Shown: positions 32,318-46,100 of the stretch, one piece after another
How positions within the stretch are numbered: position 1 is the stretch's first letter
Layout: every line of letters begins with the position of its first letter
Assembly (NCBI GenBank): GCA_963662175.1
Contig: OY759218.1
Location: 186,001 to 250,000, forward strand
DNA: 64,000 nucleotides
Direction: 5' to 3'
DNA from: Aradus depressus
Lineage: Eukaryota > Arthropoda > Insecta > Hemiptera > Aradidae
Position numbers and translations under genes: made by a program
The notes under the pieces: generated by a model
Told to the model about the DNA's origin: nothing
Databases searched by the model: none
What the model saw: the letters and a program-made list of their open reading frames with translations, nothing else

Positions 32318-35300
32318 ATGAATGTATCAACATCAAATTTCGTATTTAAAATTAACATTCACGGAGGACATAACCAGTCAAATTTCAGTGATATCGGCCG
32401 TGGGGAGGGGGGAGTTCCGGGGTGGGGGCCCTTTTCAAGAATCCCAATAACTGCCCATGTAATGAATGTATCGACATCAAATTTCGTATTTAAAACTAAA
32501 ATCCACTTAGGACATAACCAGTCAAATTTCAGCGATATCGGCTGAGGGGAGGGGGGAGTTCCGGGGTGGGGGCTCAATTCAAAAATCCCAATAACTGCCG
32601 ATGTAATAAATGTATCGACATCAAATTTCGTATTTAAAACTAAAATCCACTTAGGACATAACCAGTAAAATTTCAGCGATATCGGCCGAGGGGAGGGGGG
32701 AGTTCCGGGGTGGGGGCTCAATTCAAAAATCCCAATAACTGCCGATGTAATGAATGTATCGACATCAAATTTCATATTTAAAACTAAAATCCGTTTAGGA
32801 CATAACCAGTCAAATTTCAGCGATATCGGCTGAGGGGAGGGTGGAGTTCCGGGGAGAGGGCTCAGTTAAAAATCCACAACCCCTCTCCCGTCCACAATTT
32901 TGTGACGTTACACACTTTTTTTTCCTATTTGGCCTTCAAGAATACTACATATGAAATTTCATGACAATCCGACCATTAATTAATGAGTTAGCACTATTGT
33001 TATGCTTAGCCCCCCCTTACAACCCCCCCCTCCCGTTCGAAATTTTGGGACGCCACATAGCCTATTATTCAATCGGTCTTGGAAGGATGCTACATGTGAA
33101 GTTTCATGAATATCCGTCCAGCCGTTTGGGCGTGATGCTGGAATAAACATACAAACTAACCCCGTTTCAGTATCGAAGTATAGAAGCCGGTGGAAGAGAA
33201 TGGGTTGATAAGCGACTCTGAATTTTAAAATCCCAATAACTGCCGATGTAATGAATGTATCAACATCAAATTTCGTATTTAAAATTAACATTCACGGAGG
33301 ACATAACCAGTCAAATTTCAGCGATATCGGCCGAGGGGAGGGGGGAGTTCCGGGGTGGGGGCCCTTTTCAAGAATCCCAATAACTGCCCATGTAATGAAT
33401 GTATCGACATCAAATTTCGTATTTAAAACTAAAATCCACTTAGGACATAACCAGTCAAATTTCAGCGATATCGGCTGAGGGGAGGGGGGAGTTCCGGGGT
33501 GGGGGCTCAATTCAAAAATCCCAATAACTGCCGATGTAATAAATGTATCGACATCAAATTTCGTATTTAAAACTAAAATCCACTTAGGACATAACCAGTA
33601 AAATTTCAGCGATATCGGCCGAGGGGAGGGGGGAGTTCCGGGGTGGGGGCTCAATTCAAAAATCCCAATAACTGCCGATGTAATGAATGTATCGACATCA
33701 AATTTCATATTTAAAACTAAAATCCTTTTAGGACATAACCAGTCAAATTTCAGCGATATCGGCTGAGGGGAGGGTGGAGTTCCGGGGAGAGGGCTCAGTT
33801 AAAAATCCACAACCCCTCTCCCGTCCACAATTTTGTGACGTTACACACTTTTTTTTCCTATTTGGCCTTCAAGAATACTACATATGAAATTTCATGACAA
33901 TCCGACCATTAATTAATGAGTTAGCACTATTGTTATGCTTAGCCCCCCCTTACAACCCCCCCTCCCGTTCGAAATTTTGGGACGCCACATAGCCTATTAT
34001 TCAATCGGTCTTGGAAGGATGCTACATGTGAAGTTTCATGAATATCCGTCCAGCCGTTTGGGCGTGATGCTGGAATAAACATACAAACTAACCCCGTTTC
34101 AGTATCGAAGTATAGAAGCCGGTGGAAGAGAATGGGTTGATAAGCGACTCTGAATTTTAAAATCCCAATAACTGCCGATGTAATGAATGTATCAACATCA
34201 AATTTCGTATTTAAAATTAACATTCACGGAGGACATAACCAGTCAAATTTCAGCGATATCGGCCGAGGGGAGGGGGGAGTTCCGGGGTGGGGGCCCTTTT
34301 CAAGAATCCCAATAACTGCCCATGTAATGAATGTATCGACATCAAATTTCGTATTTAAAACTAAAATCCACTTAGGACATAACCAGTCAAATTTCAGCGA
34401 TATCGGCTGAGGGGAGGGGGGAGTTCCGGGGTGGGGGCTCAATTCAAAAATCCCAATAACTGCCGATGTAATAAATGTATCGACATCAAATTTCGTATTT
34501 AAAACTAAAATCCACTTAGGACATAACCAGTAAAATTTCAGCGATATCGGCCGAGGGGAGGGGGGAGTTCCGGGGTGGGGGCTCAATTCAAAAATCCCAA
34601 TAACTGCCGATGTAATGAATGTATCGACATAAAATTTCATATTTAAAACTAAAATCCTTTTAGGACATAACCAGTCAAATTTCAGCGATATCGGCTGAGG
34701 GGAGGGTGGAGTTCCGGGGAGAGGGCTCAGTTAAAAATCCACAACCCCCCTCCCGTCCACAATTTTGTGACGTTACACACTTTTTTTTCCTATTTGGTCT
34801 TCAAGAATACTACATATGAAATTTCATGACAATCCGACCATTAATTAATGAGTTAGCACTATTGTTATGCTTAGCCCCCCCTTACAACCCCCCCTCCCGT
34901 TCGAAATTTTGGGACGCCACATAGCCTATTATTCAATCGGTCTTGGAAGGATGCTACATGTGAAGTTTCATGAATATCCGTCCAGCCGTTTGGGCGTGAT
35001 GCTGGAATAAACATACAAACAAACCCCGTTTCAGTATCGAAGTATAGAAGCCGGTGGAAGAGAATGGGTAGATGAGCGACTCTGAATTTTAAAATCCCAA
35101 TAACTGCCGATGTAATGAATGTATCAACATCAAATTTCGTATTTAAAATTAACATTCACGGAGGACATAACCACTCAAATTTCAGCGATATCGGCCGAGG
35201 GGAGGGGGGAGTTCCGGGGTGGGGGTCCTTTTCAAAAATCCCAATAACTGCCCATGTAATGAATGTATCGACATCAAATTTCGTATTTAAAACAAAAATC

Positions 35301-38300
35301 CACTTAGGACATAACCAGTCAAAATTCAGCGATATCGGCCGAGGGGAGGGGGGAGTTCCGGGGAGAGGGCTCAGTTCAAACATCCCCCCCTCCCCACAAC
35401 CCCCCTCCCGTTCACAATTTTGTGACATCACACACTTTTGTTTCCTATTTGGCTTTCAAGAATGCTTCATATGAAATTTCATGACAATCCGACCATTAAT
35501 CAATGAGTTAACACTATTTTTATGCTTAGCCCCCCCTTACAACCCCCCCTCCCGTTCGAAATTTTGGGACGCCACATAGCCTATTATTCAATCGGTCTTG
35601 GAAGGATGCTACATGTGAAGTTTCATGAATATCCGTCCAGCCGTTTGGGCGTGATGCTGGAATAAACATACATACTAACCCCGTTTCAGTATCGAAGTAT
35701 AGAAGCCGGTGGAAGAGAATGGGTAGATGAGCGACTCTGAATTTTAAAATCCCAATAACTGCCGATGTAATGAATGTATCAACATCAAATTTCGTATTTA
35801 AAATTAACATTCACGGAGGACATAACCACTCAAATTTCAGCGATATCGGCCGAGGGGAGGGGGGAGTTCCGGGGTGGGGGTCCTTTTCAAAAATCCCAAT
35901 AACTGCCCATGTAATGAATGTATCGACATCAAATTTCGTATTTAAAACAAAAATCCACTTAGGACATAACCAGTCAAAATTCAGCGATATCGGCCGAGGG
36001 GAGGGTGGAGTTCCGGGGAGAGGGCTCAGTTAAAAATCCACAACCCCTCTCCCGTCCACAATTTTGTGACGTTACACACTTTTTTTTCCTATTTGGCCTT
36101 CAAGAATACTACATATGAAATTTCATGACAATCCGACCATTAATTAATGAGTTAGCACTATTGTTATGCTTAGCCCCCCCTTACAACCCCCCCCTCCCGT
36201 TCGAAATTTTGGGACGCCACATAGCCTATTATTCAATCGGTCTTGGAAGGATGCTACATGTGAAGTTTCATGAATATCCGTCCAGCCGTTTGGGCGTGAT
36301 GCTGGAATAAACATACAAACTAACCCCGTTTCAGTATCGAAGTATAGAAGCCGGTGGAAGAGAATGGGTTGATAAGCGACTCTGAATTTTAAAATCCCAA
36401 TAACTGCCGATGTAATGAATGTATCAACATCAAATTTCGTATTTAAAATTAACATTCACGGAGGACATAACCAGTCAAATTTCAGCGATATCGGCCGAGG
36501 GGAGGGGGGAGTTCCGGGGTGGGGGCCCTTTTCAAGAATCCCAATAACTGCCCATGTAATGAATGTATCGACATCAAATTTCGTATTTAAAACTAAAATC
36601 CACTTAGGACATAACCAGTCAAATTTCAGCGATATCGGCTGAGGGGAGGGGGGAGTTCCGGGGTGGGGGCTCAATTCAAAAATCCCAATAACTGCCGATG
36701 TAATAAATGTATCGACATCAAATTTCGTATTTAAAACTAAAATCCACTTAGGACATAACCAGTAAAATTTCAGCGATATCGGCCGAGGGGAGGGGGGAGT
36801 TCCGGGGTGGGGGCTCAATTCAAAAATCCCAATAACTGCCGATGTAATGAATGTATCGACATCAAATTTCATATTTAAAACTAAAATCCTTTTAGGACAT
36901 AACCAGTCAAATTTCAGCGATATCGGCTGAGGGGAGGGTGGAGTTCCGGGGAGAGGGCTCAGTTAAAAATCCACAACCCCTCTCCCGTCCACAATTTTGT
37001 GACGTTACACACTTTTTTTTCCTATTTGGCCTTCAAGAATACTACATATGAAATTTCATGACAATCCGACCATTAATTAATGAGTTAGCACTATTGTTAT
37101 GCTTAGCCCCCCCTTACAACCCCCCCTCCCGTTCGAAATTTTGGGACGCCACATAGCCTATTATTCAATCGGTCTTGGAAGGATGCTACATGTGAAGTTT
37201 CATGAATATCCGTCCAGCCGTTTGGGCGTGATGCTGGAATAAACATACAAACTAACCCCGTTTCAGTATCGAAGTATAGAAGCCGGTGGAAGAGAATGGG
37301 TTGATAAGCGACTCTGAATTTTAAAATCCCAATAACTGCCGATGTAATGAATGTATCAACATCAAATTTCGTATTTAAAATTAACATTCACGGAGGACAT
37401 AACCAGTCAAATTTCAGCGATATCGGCCGAGGGGAGGGGGGAGTTCCGGGGTGGGGGCCCTTTTCAAGAATCCCAATAACTGCCCATGTAATGAATGTAT
37501 CGACATCAAATTTCGTATTTAAAACTAAAATCCACTTAGGACATAACCAGTCAAATTTCAGCGATATCGGCTGAGGGGAGGGGGGAGTTCCGGGGTGGGG
37601 GCTCAATTCAAAAATCCCAATAACTGCCGATGTAATAAATGTATCGACATCAAATTTCGTATTTAAAACTAAAATCCACTTAGGACATAACCAGTAAAAT
37701 TTCAGCGATATCGGCCGAGGGGAGGGGGGAGTTCCGGGGTGGGGGCTCAATTCAAAAATCCCAATAACTGCCGATGTAATGAATGTATCGACATAAAATT
37801 TCATATTTAAAACTAAAATCCTTTTAGGACATAACCAGTCAAATTTCAGCGATATCGGCTGAGGGGAGGGTGGAGTTCCGGGGAGAGGGCTCAGTTAAAA
37901 ATCCACAACCCCCCTCCCGTCCACAATTTTGTGACGTTACACACTTTTTTTTCCTATTTGGTCTTCAAGAATACTACATATGAAATTTCATGACAATCCG
38001 ACCATTAATTAATGAGTTAGCACTATTGTTATGCTTAGCCCCCCCTTACAACCCCCCCTCCCGTTCGAAATTTTGGGACGCCACATAGCCTATTATTCAA
38101 TCGGTCTTGGAAGGATGCTACATGTGAAGTTTCATGAATATCCGTCCAGCCGTTTGGGCGTGATGCTGGAATAAACATACAAACAAACCCCGTTTCAGTA
38201 TCGAAGTATAGAAGCCGGTGGAAGAGAATGGGTAGATGAGCGACTCTGAATTTTAAAATCCCAATAACTGCCGATGTAATGAATGTATCAACATCAAATT

Positions 38301-39866
38301 TCGTATTTAAAATTAACATTCACGGAGGACATAACCACTCAAATTTCAGCGATATCGGCCGAGGGGAGGGGGGAGTTCCGGGGTGGGGGTCCTTTTCAAA
38401 AATCCCAATAACTGCCCATGTAATGAATGTATCGACATCAAATTTCGTATTTAAAACAAAAATCCACTTAGGACATAACCAGTCAAAATTCAGCGATATC
38501 GGCCGAGGGGAGGGGGGAGTTCCGGGGAGAGGGCTCAGTTCAAACATCCCCCCCTCCCCACAACCCCCCTCCCGTTCACAATTTTGTGACATCACACACT
38601 TTTGTTTCCTATTTGGCTTTCAAGAATGCTTCATATGAAATTTCATGACAATCCGACCATTAATCAATGAGTTAACACTATTTTTATGCTTAGCCCCCCC
38701 TTACAACCCCCCCTCCCGTTCGAAATTTTGGGACGCCACATAGCCTATTATTCAATCGGTCTTGGAAGGATGCTACATGTGAAGTTTCATGAATATCCGT
38801 CCAGCCGTTTGGGCGTGATGCTGGAATAAACATACATACTAACCCCGTTTCAGTATCGAAGTATAGAAGCCGGTGGAAGAGAATGGGTTGATAAGCGACT
38901 CTGAATTTTAAAATCCCAATAACTGCCGATGTAATGAATGTATCAACATCAAATTTCGTATTTAAAATTAACATTCACGGAGGACATAACCAGTCAAATT
39001 TCAGCGATATGGGCCGAGGGGAGGGGGGAGTTCCGGGGTGGGGGCCCTTTTCAAGAATCCCAATAACTGCCCATGTAATGAATGTATCGACATCAAATTT
39101 CGTATTTAAAACTAAAATCCACTTAGGACATAACCAGTCAAATTTCAGCGATATCGGCTGAGGGGAGGGGGGAGTTCCGGGGTGGGGGCTCAATTCAAAA
39201 ATCCCAATAACTGCCGATGTAATAAATGTATCGACATCAAATTTCGTATTTAAAACTAAAATCCACTTAGGACATAACCAGTAAAATTTCAGCGATATCG
39301 GCCGAGGGGAGGGGGGAGTTCCGGGGTGGGGGCTCAATTCAAAAATCCCAATAACTGCCGATGTAATGAATGTATCGACATCAAATTTCATATTTAAAAC
39401 TAAAATCCTTTTAGGACATAACCAGTCAAATTTCAGCGATATCGGCTGAGGGGAGGGTGGAGTTCCGGGGAGAGGGCTCAGTTAAAAATCCACAACCCCC
39501 CTCCCGTCCACAATTTTGTGACGTTACACACTTTTTTTTTCCTATTTGCTCTTCACGAATACTACATATGAAATTTCATGACAATCCGACCATTAATTAA
39601 TGAGTTAGCACTATTGTTATGCTTAGCCCCCCCTTACAACCTCCCCTCCCGTTCGAAATTTTGGGACGCCACATAGCCTATTATTCAATCGGTCTTGGAA
39701 GGATGCTACATGTGAAGTTTCATGAATATCCGTCCAGCCGTTTGGGCGTGATGCTGGAATAAACATACAAACAAACCCCGTTTCAGTATCGAAGTATAGA
39801 AGCCGGTGGAAGAGAATGGGTAGATGAGCGACTCTGAATTTTAAAATCCCAATAACTGCCGATGTA
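32318..39866. repeat. Satellite array with 3,164-bp tandem duplication
   Basis: Units start at 32318, 33251, 34183, 35115, 35770, 36415, 37347, 38279 and 38934, with spacings of 933, 932, 932, 655, 645, 932, 932, 655 and 933. The sequence from about 32836 to 35720 recurs at about 36000-38884. Shared private changes are an eight-C run in the spacer (33021/36185), gacataaaatttcat (about 34626/37790), tatttggtcttcaag (34792/37956), ggctttcaagaatgcttcat (35451/38615) and catacatactaacc (35668/38832). Every multi-base marker is matched, so this is among the youngest events here. Confidence 0.92.
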
Positions 39867-42800
39867 ATGAATGTATCAACATCAAATTTCGTATTTAAAA
39901 TTAACATTCACGGAGGACATAACCACTCAAATTTCAGCGATATCGGCCGAGGGGAGGGGGGAGTTCCGGGGTGGGGGTCCTTTTCAAAAATCCCAATAAC
40001 TGCCCATGTAATGAATGTATCGACATCAAATTTCGTATTTAAAACTAAAATCCACTTAGGACATAACCAGTAAAATTTCAGCGATATCGGCCGAGGGGAG
40101 GGGGGAGTTCCGGGGTGGGGGCTCAATTCAAAAATCCCAATAACTGCCGATGTAATGAATGTATCGACATCAAATTTCATATTTAAAACTAAAATCCAAT
40201 TAGGACATAGCCAGTAAAATTTCAGCGATATCGGCCGAGGGGAGGGAGGAGTTCCGGGGAGAGGGCTCAGTTCAAACATCCACAAACCCCCTCCCGTTCA
40301 CAATTTTGTGACATCACACACTTTTTTTTCCTATTTGGCCTTCAAGAATACTACATATGAAATTTCATGACAATCCGACCATTAATCAATGAGTTAGCAC
40401 TATTTTTATGCTTAGCCTTCCCTTACAACCCCCCCTCCCGTTCGAAATTTTGGGACGCCACATAGCCTATTATTCAATCGGTCTTGGAAGGATGCTACAT
40501 GTGAAGTTTCATGAATATCCGTCCAGCCGTTTGGGCGTGATGCTGGAATAAACATACAAACAAACCCCGTTTCAGTATCGAAGTATAGAAGCCGGTGGAA
40601 GAGAATGGGTTGATAAACGACTCTGAATTTTAAAATCCCAATAACTGCCGATGTAATGAATGTATCAACATCAAATTTCGTATTTAAAATTAACATTCAC
40701 GGAGGACATAACCAGTCAAATTTCAGCGATATCGGCCGAGGGGAGGGGGGAGTTCCGGGGTGGGGGCCCTTTTCAAGAATCCCAATAACTGCCCATGTAA
40801 TTAATGTATCGACATCAAATTTCGTATTTAAAACTAAAATCCACTTAGGATATAACCAGTCAAATTTCAGCGATATCGGCTGAGGGGAGGGGGGAGTTCC
40901 GGGGTGGGGGCTCAATTCAAAAATCCCAATAACTGCCGATGTAATAAATGTATCGACATCAAATTTCGTATTTAAAACTAAAATCCAATTAGGACATAGC
41001 CAGTAAAATTTCAGCGATATCGGCCGAGGGGAGGGAGGAGTTCCGGGGAGAGGGCTCAGTTCAAACATCCACAACCCCCCTCCCGTTCACAATTTTGTGA
41101 CATCACACACTTTTTTTTCCTATTTGGCCTTCAAGAATACTACATATGAAATTTCATGACAATCCGACCATTAATCAATGAGTTAGCACTATTTTTATGC
41201 TTAGCCTTCCCTTACAACCCCCCCTCCCGTTCGAAATTTTGCGACGCCACATAGCCTCTTATTCAATCGGTCTTGGAAGGATGCTACATGTGAAGTTTCA
41301 TGAATATCCGTCCAGCCGTTTGGGCGTGATGCTGGAACAAACATACAAGCTAACCCCGTTTCAGTATCGAAGCCGGTGGAAGAGAATGGGTTGAAAAGCG
41401 ACTCTGAATTTTAAAATCCCAATAACTGCCGATGTAATGAATGTATCAACATCAAATTTCGTATTTAAAATTAACATTCACGGAGGACATAACCAGTCAA
41501 ATTTCAGCGATATCGGCTGAGGGGAGGGGGGAGTTCCGGGGTGGGGGCTCAATTCAAAAATCCCAATAACTGCCGATGTAATAAATGTATCGACATCAAA
41601 TTTCGTATTTAAAACTAAAATCCACTTAGGACATAACCAGTAAAATTTAAGCGATATCGGCCGAGGGGAGGGGGGAGTTCCGGGGTGGGGGCTCAATTCA
41701 AAAATCCCAATAACTGCCGATGTAATGAATGTATCGACATCAAATTTCATATTTAAAACTAAAATCCTTTTAGGACATAACCAGTCAAATTTCAGCGATA
41801 TCGGCTGAGGGGAGGGTGGAGTTCCGTGGAGAGGGCTCAGTTAAAAATCCACAACACCCCTCCCGTCCACAATTTTGTGACGTTACACACTTTTTCTTCC
41901 TATTTGGCCTTCAAGAATACTACATATGAAATTTCATGACAATCCGACCATTAATTAATGAGTTAGCACTATTGTTATGCTTAGCCCCCCCTTACAACCC
42001 CCCCTCCCGTTCGAAATTTTGGGACGCCACATAGCCTATTATTCAATCGGTCTTAGAAGGATGCTACATGTGAAGTTTCATGAATATCCGTCCAGCCGTT
42101 TGGGCGTGATGCTGGAATAAACATACAAACAAACCCCGTTTCAGTATCGAAGTATAGAAGCCGGTGGAAGAGAATGGGTAGATGAGCGACTCTGAATTTT
42201 AAAATCCCAATAACTGCCGATGTAATGAATGTATCGACATCAAATTTCGTATTTAAAACTAAAATCCACTTAGGACATAACCACTCAAATTTCAGCGATA
42301 TCGGCCGAGGGGAGGGGGGAGTTCCGGGGTGGGGGCTCAATTCAAAAATCCCAATAACTGCCGATGTAATGAATGTATCGACATCAAATTTCATATTTAA
42401 AACTAAAATCCAATTAGGACATAGCCAGTAAAATTTCAGCGATATCGGCCGAGGGGAGGGAGGAGTTCCGGGGAGAGGGCTCAGTTCAAACATCCACAAC
42501 CCCCCTCCCGTTCACAATTTTGTGACATCACACACTTTTTTTTCGTATTTGGCCTTCAAGAATACTTCATATGAAATTTCATGACAATCCGACCATTAAT
42601 CAATGAGTTAGCACTATTTTTATGCTTAGCCCCCCCTTACAACCCCCCCTCCCATTCGAAATTTTGGGACGCCACATAGCCTATTATTCAATCGGTCTTG
42701 GAAGGATGCTACATGTGAAGTTTCATGAATATCCGTCCAGCCGTTTGGGCGTGATGCTGGAATAAACATACAAACAAACCCCGTTTCAGTATCGAAGTAT

Positions 42801-43098
42801 AGAAGCCGGTGGAAGAGAATGGGTAGATGAGCGACTCTGAATTTTAAAATCCCAATAACTGCCGATGTAATGAATGTATCAACATCAAATTTCGTATTTA
42901 AAATTAACATTCACGGAGGACATAACCACTCAAATTTCAGCGATATCGGCCGAGGGGAGGGGGGAGTTCCGGGGTGGGGGCCCTTTTCAAAAATCCCAAT
43001 AACTGCCCATGTAATGAATGTATCGACATCAAATTTCGTATTTAAAACAAAAATCCACTTAGGACATAACCAGTCAAATGTCAGCGATATCGGCCGAG

Positions 43099-43154
43099 GG
43101 GAGGGGGGAGTTCCGGGGAGAGGGCTCAGTTCAAACATCCACAACCCCCCTCCC
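43099..43154. other. Inverted repeat at monomer-spacer junction (representative)
   Basis: The ten bases gggagggggg (43099-43108) are perfectly complementary to cccccctccc (43145-43154), with a 36-nt loop containing ggggagagggctcag. The same arrangement occurs at the terminal monomer of most right-domain units. In many left-domain units the left arm is gggagggagg or gggaggaggg, which weakens the stem. The stem would compete with the G-run structure, since it uses the first two G runs. Confidence 0.6.
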
Positions 43155-46100
43155 GTTCACAATTTTGTGACATCACACACTTTTTTTTCCTATTTGGCCT
43201 TCAAGAATACTACATATGAAATTTCATGACAATCCGACCATTAATCAATGAGTTAGCACTATTTTTATGCTTAGCCCCCCCTTACAACCCCCCCTCCCGT
43301 TCGAAATTTTGGGACGCCACATAGCCTATTATTCAATCGGTCTTGGAAGGATGCTACATGTGAAGTTTCATGAATATCCGTCCAGCCGTTTGGGCGTGAT
43401 GCTGGAATAAACATACAAACAAACCCCGTTTCAGTATCGAAGTATAGAAGCCGGTGGAAGAGAATGGGTTGATAAACGACTCTGAATTTTAAAATCCCAA
43501 TAACTGCCGATGTAATGAATGTATCAACATCAAATTTCGTATTTAAAATTAACATTCACGGAGGACATAACCAGTCAAATTTCAGCGATATCGGCCGAGG
43601 GGAGGGGGGAGTTCCGGGGTGGGGGCCCTTTTCAAGAATCCCAATAACTGCCCATGTAATTATTGTATCGACATCAAATTTCGTATTTAAAACTAAAATC
43701 CACTTAGGATATAACCAGTCAAATTTCAGCGATATCGGCTGAGGGGAGGGGGGAGTTCCGGGGTGGGGGCTCAATTCAAAAATCCCAATAACTGCCGATG
43801 TAATAAATGTATCGACATCAAATTTCGTATTTAAAACTAAAATCCAATTAGGACATAGCCAGTAAAATTTCAGCGATATCGGCCGAGGGGAGGGAGGAGT
43901 TCCGGGGAGAGGGCTCAGTTCAAACATCCACAACCCCCCTCCCGTTCACAATTTTGTGACATCACACACTTTTTTTTCCTATTTGGCCTTCAAGAATACT
44001 ACATATGAAATTTCATGACAATCCGACCATTAATCAATGAGTTAGCACTATTTTTATGCTTAGCCTTCCCTTACAACCCCCCCTCCCGTTCGAAATTTTG
44101 CGACGCCACATAGCCTCTTATTCAATCGGTCTTGGAAGGATGCTACATGTGAAGTTTCATGAATATCCGTCCAGCCGTTTGGGCCTGATGCTGGAATAAA
44201 CATACAAACAAACCCCGTTTCAGTATCGAAGTATAGAAGCCGGTGGAAGAGAATGGGTAGATGAGCGACTCTGAATTTTAAAATCCCAATAACTGCCGAT
44301 GTAATTAATGTATCAACATCAAATTTCGTATTTAAAATTAACATTCACGGAGGACATAACCACTCAAATTTCAGCGATATCGGCCGAGGGGAGGGGGGAG
44401 TTCCGGGGTGGGGGCCCTTTTCAAAAATCCCAATAACTGCCCATGTAATGAATGTATCGACATCAAATTTCGTATTTAAAACAAAAATCCACTTAGGACA
44501 TAACCAGTCAAATGTCAGCGATATCGGCCGAGGGGAGGGGGGAGTTCCGGGGAGAGGGCTCAGTTCAAACATCCACAACCCCCCTCCCGTTCACAATTTT
44601 GTGACATCACACACTTTTTTTTCCTATTTGGCCTTCAAGAATACTACATATGAAATTTCATGACAATCCGACCATTAATTAATGAGTTAGCACTATTGTT
44701 ATGCTTAGCCCCCACTTACAACCCCCCCTCCCGTTCGAAATTTTGGGACGCCACATAGCCTATTATTCAATCGGTCTTGGAAGGATGCTACATGTGAAGT
44801 TTCATGAATATCCGTCCAGCCGTTTGGGCGTGATGCTGGAATAAACATACAAACAAACCCCGTTTCAGTATCGAAGTATAGAAGCCGGTGGAAGAGAATG
44901 GGTAGATGAGCGACTCTGAATTTTAAAATCCCAATAACTGCCGATGTAATAAATGTATCAACATCAAATTTCGTATTTAAAATTAACATTCACGGAGGAC
45001 ATAACCACTCAAATTTCAGCGATATCGGCCGAGGGGAGGGGGGAGTTCCGGGGTGGGGGCCCTTTTCAAAAATCCCAATAACTGCCCATGTAATGAATGT
45101 ATCGACATCAAATTTCGTATTTAAAACAAAAATCCACTTAGGACATAACCAGTCAAATTTCAGCGATATCGGCCGAGGGGAGGGGGGAGTTCCGGGGAGA
45201 GGGCTCAGTTCAAACATCCACAACCCCCCTCCCGTTCACAATTTTGTGACATCACACACTTTTTTTTCGTATTTGGCCTTCAAGAATACTTCATATGAAA
45301 TTTCATGACAATCCGACCATTAATCAATGAGTTAGCACTATTTTTATGCTTAGCCCCCCCTTACAACCCCCCCTCCCGTTCGAAATTTTGGGACGCCACA
45401 TAGCCTATTATTCAATCGGTCTTGGAAGGATGCTACATGTGAAGGTTCATGAATATCCGTCCAGCCGTTTGGGCGTGATGCTGGAATAAACATACAAACA
45501 AACCCCGTTTCAGTATCGAAGTATAGAAGCCGGTGGAAGAGAATGGGTAGATGAGCGACTCTGAATTTTAAAATCCCAATAACTGCCGATGTAATGAATG
45601 TATCAACATCAAATTTCGTATTTAAAATTAACATTCACGGAGGACATAACCACTCAAATTTCAGCGATATCGGCCGAGGGGAGGGGGGAGTTCCGGGGTG
45701 GGGGCCCTTTTCAAAAATCCCAATAACTGCCCATGTAATGAATGTATCGACATCAAATTTCGTATTTAGAACAAAAATCCACTTAGGACATAACCAGTCA
45801 AATGTCAGCGATATCGGCCGAGGGGAGGGGGGAGTTCCGGGGAGAGGGCTCAGTTCAAACATCCACAACCCCCCTCCCGTTCACAATTTTGTGACATCAC
45901 ACACTTTTTTTTCCTATTTGGCCTTCAAGAATACTACATATGAAATTTCATGACAATCCGACCATTAATCAATGAGTTAGCACTATTTTTATGCTTAGCC
46001 CCCCCTTACAACCCCCCCTCCCGTTCGAAATTTTGGGACGCCACATAGCCTATTATTCAATCGGTCTTGGAAGGATGCTACATGTGAAGTTTCATGAATA

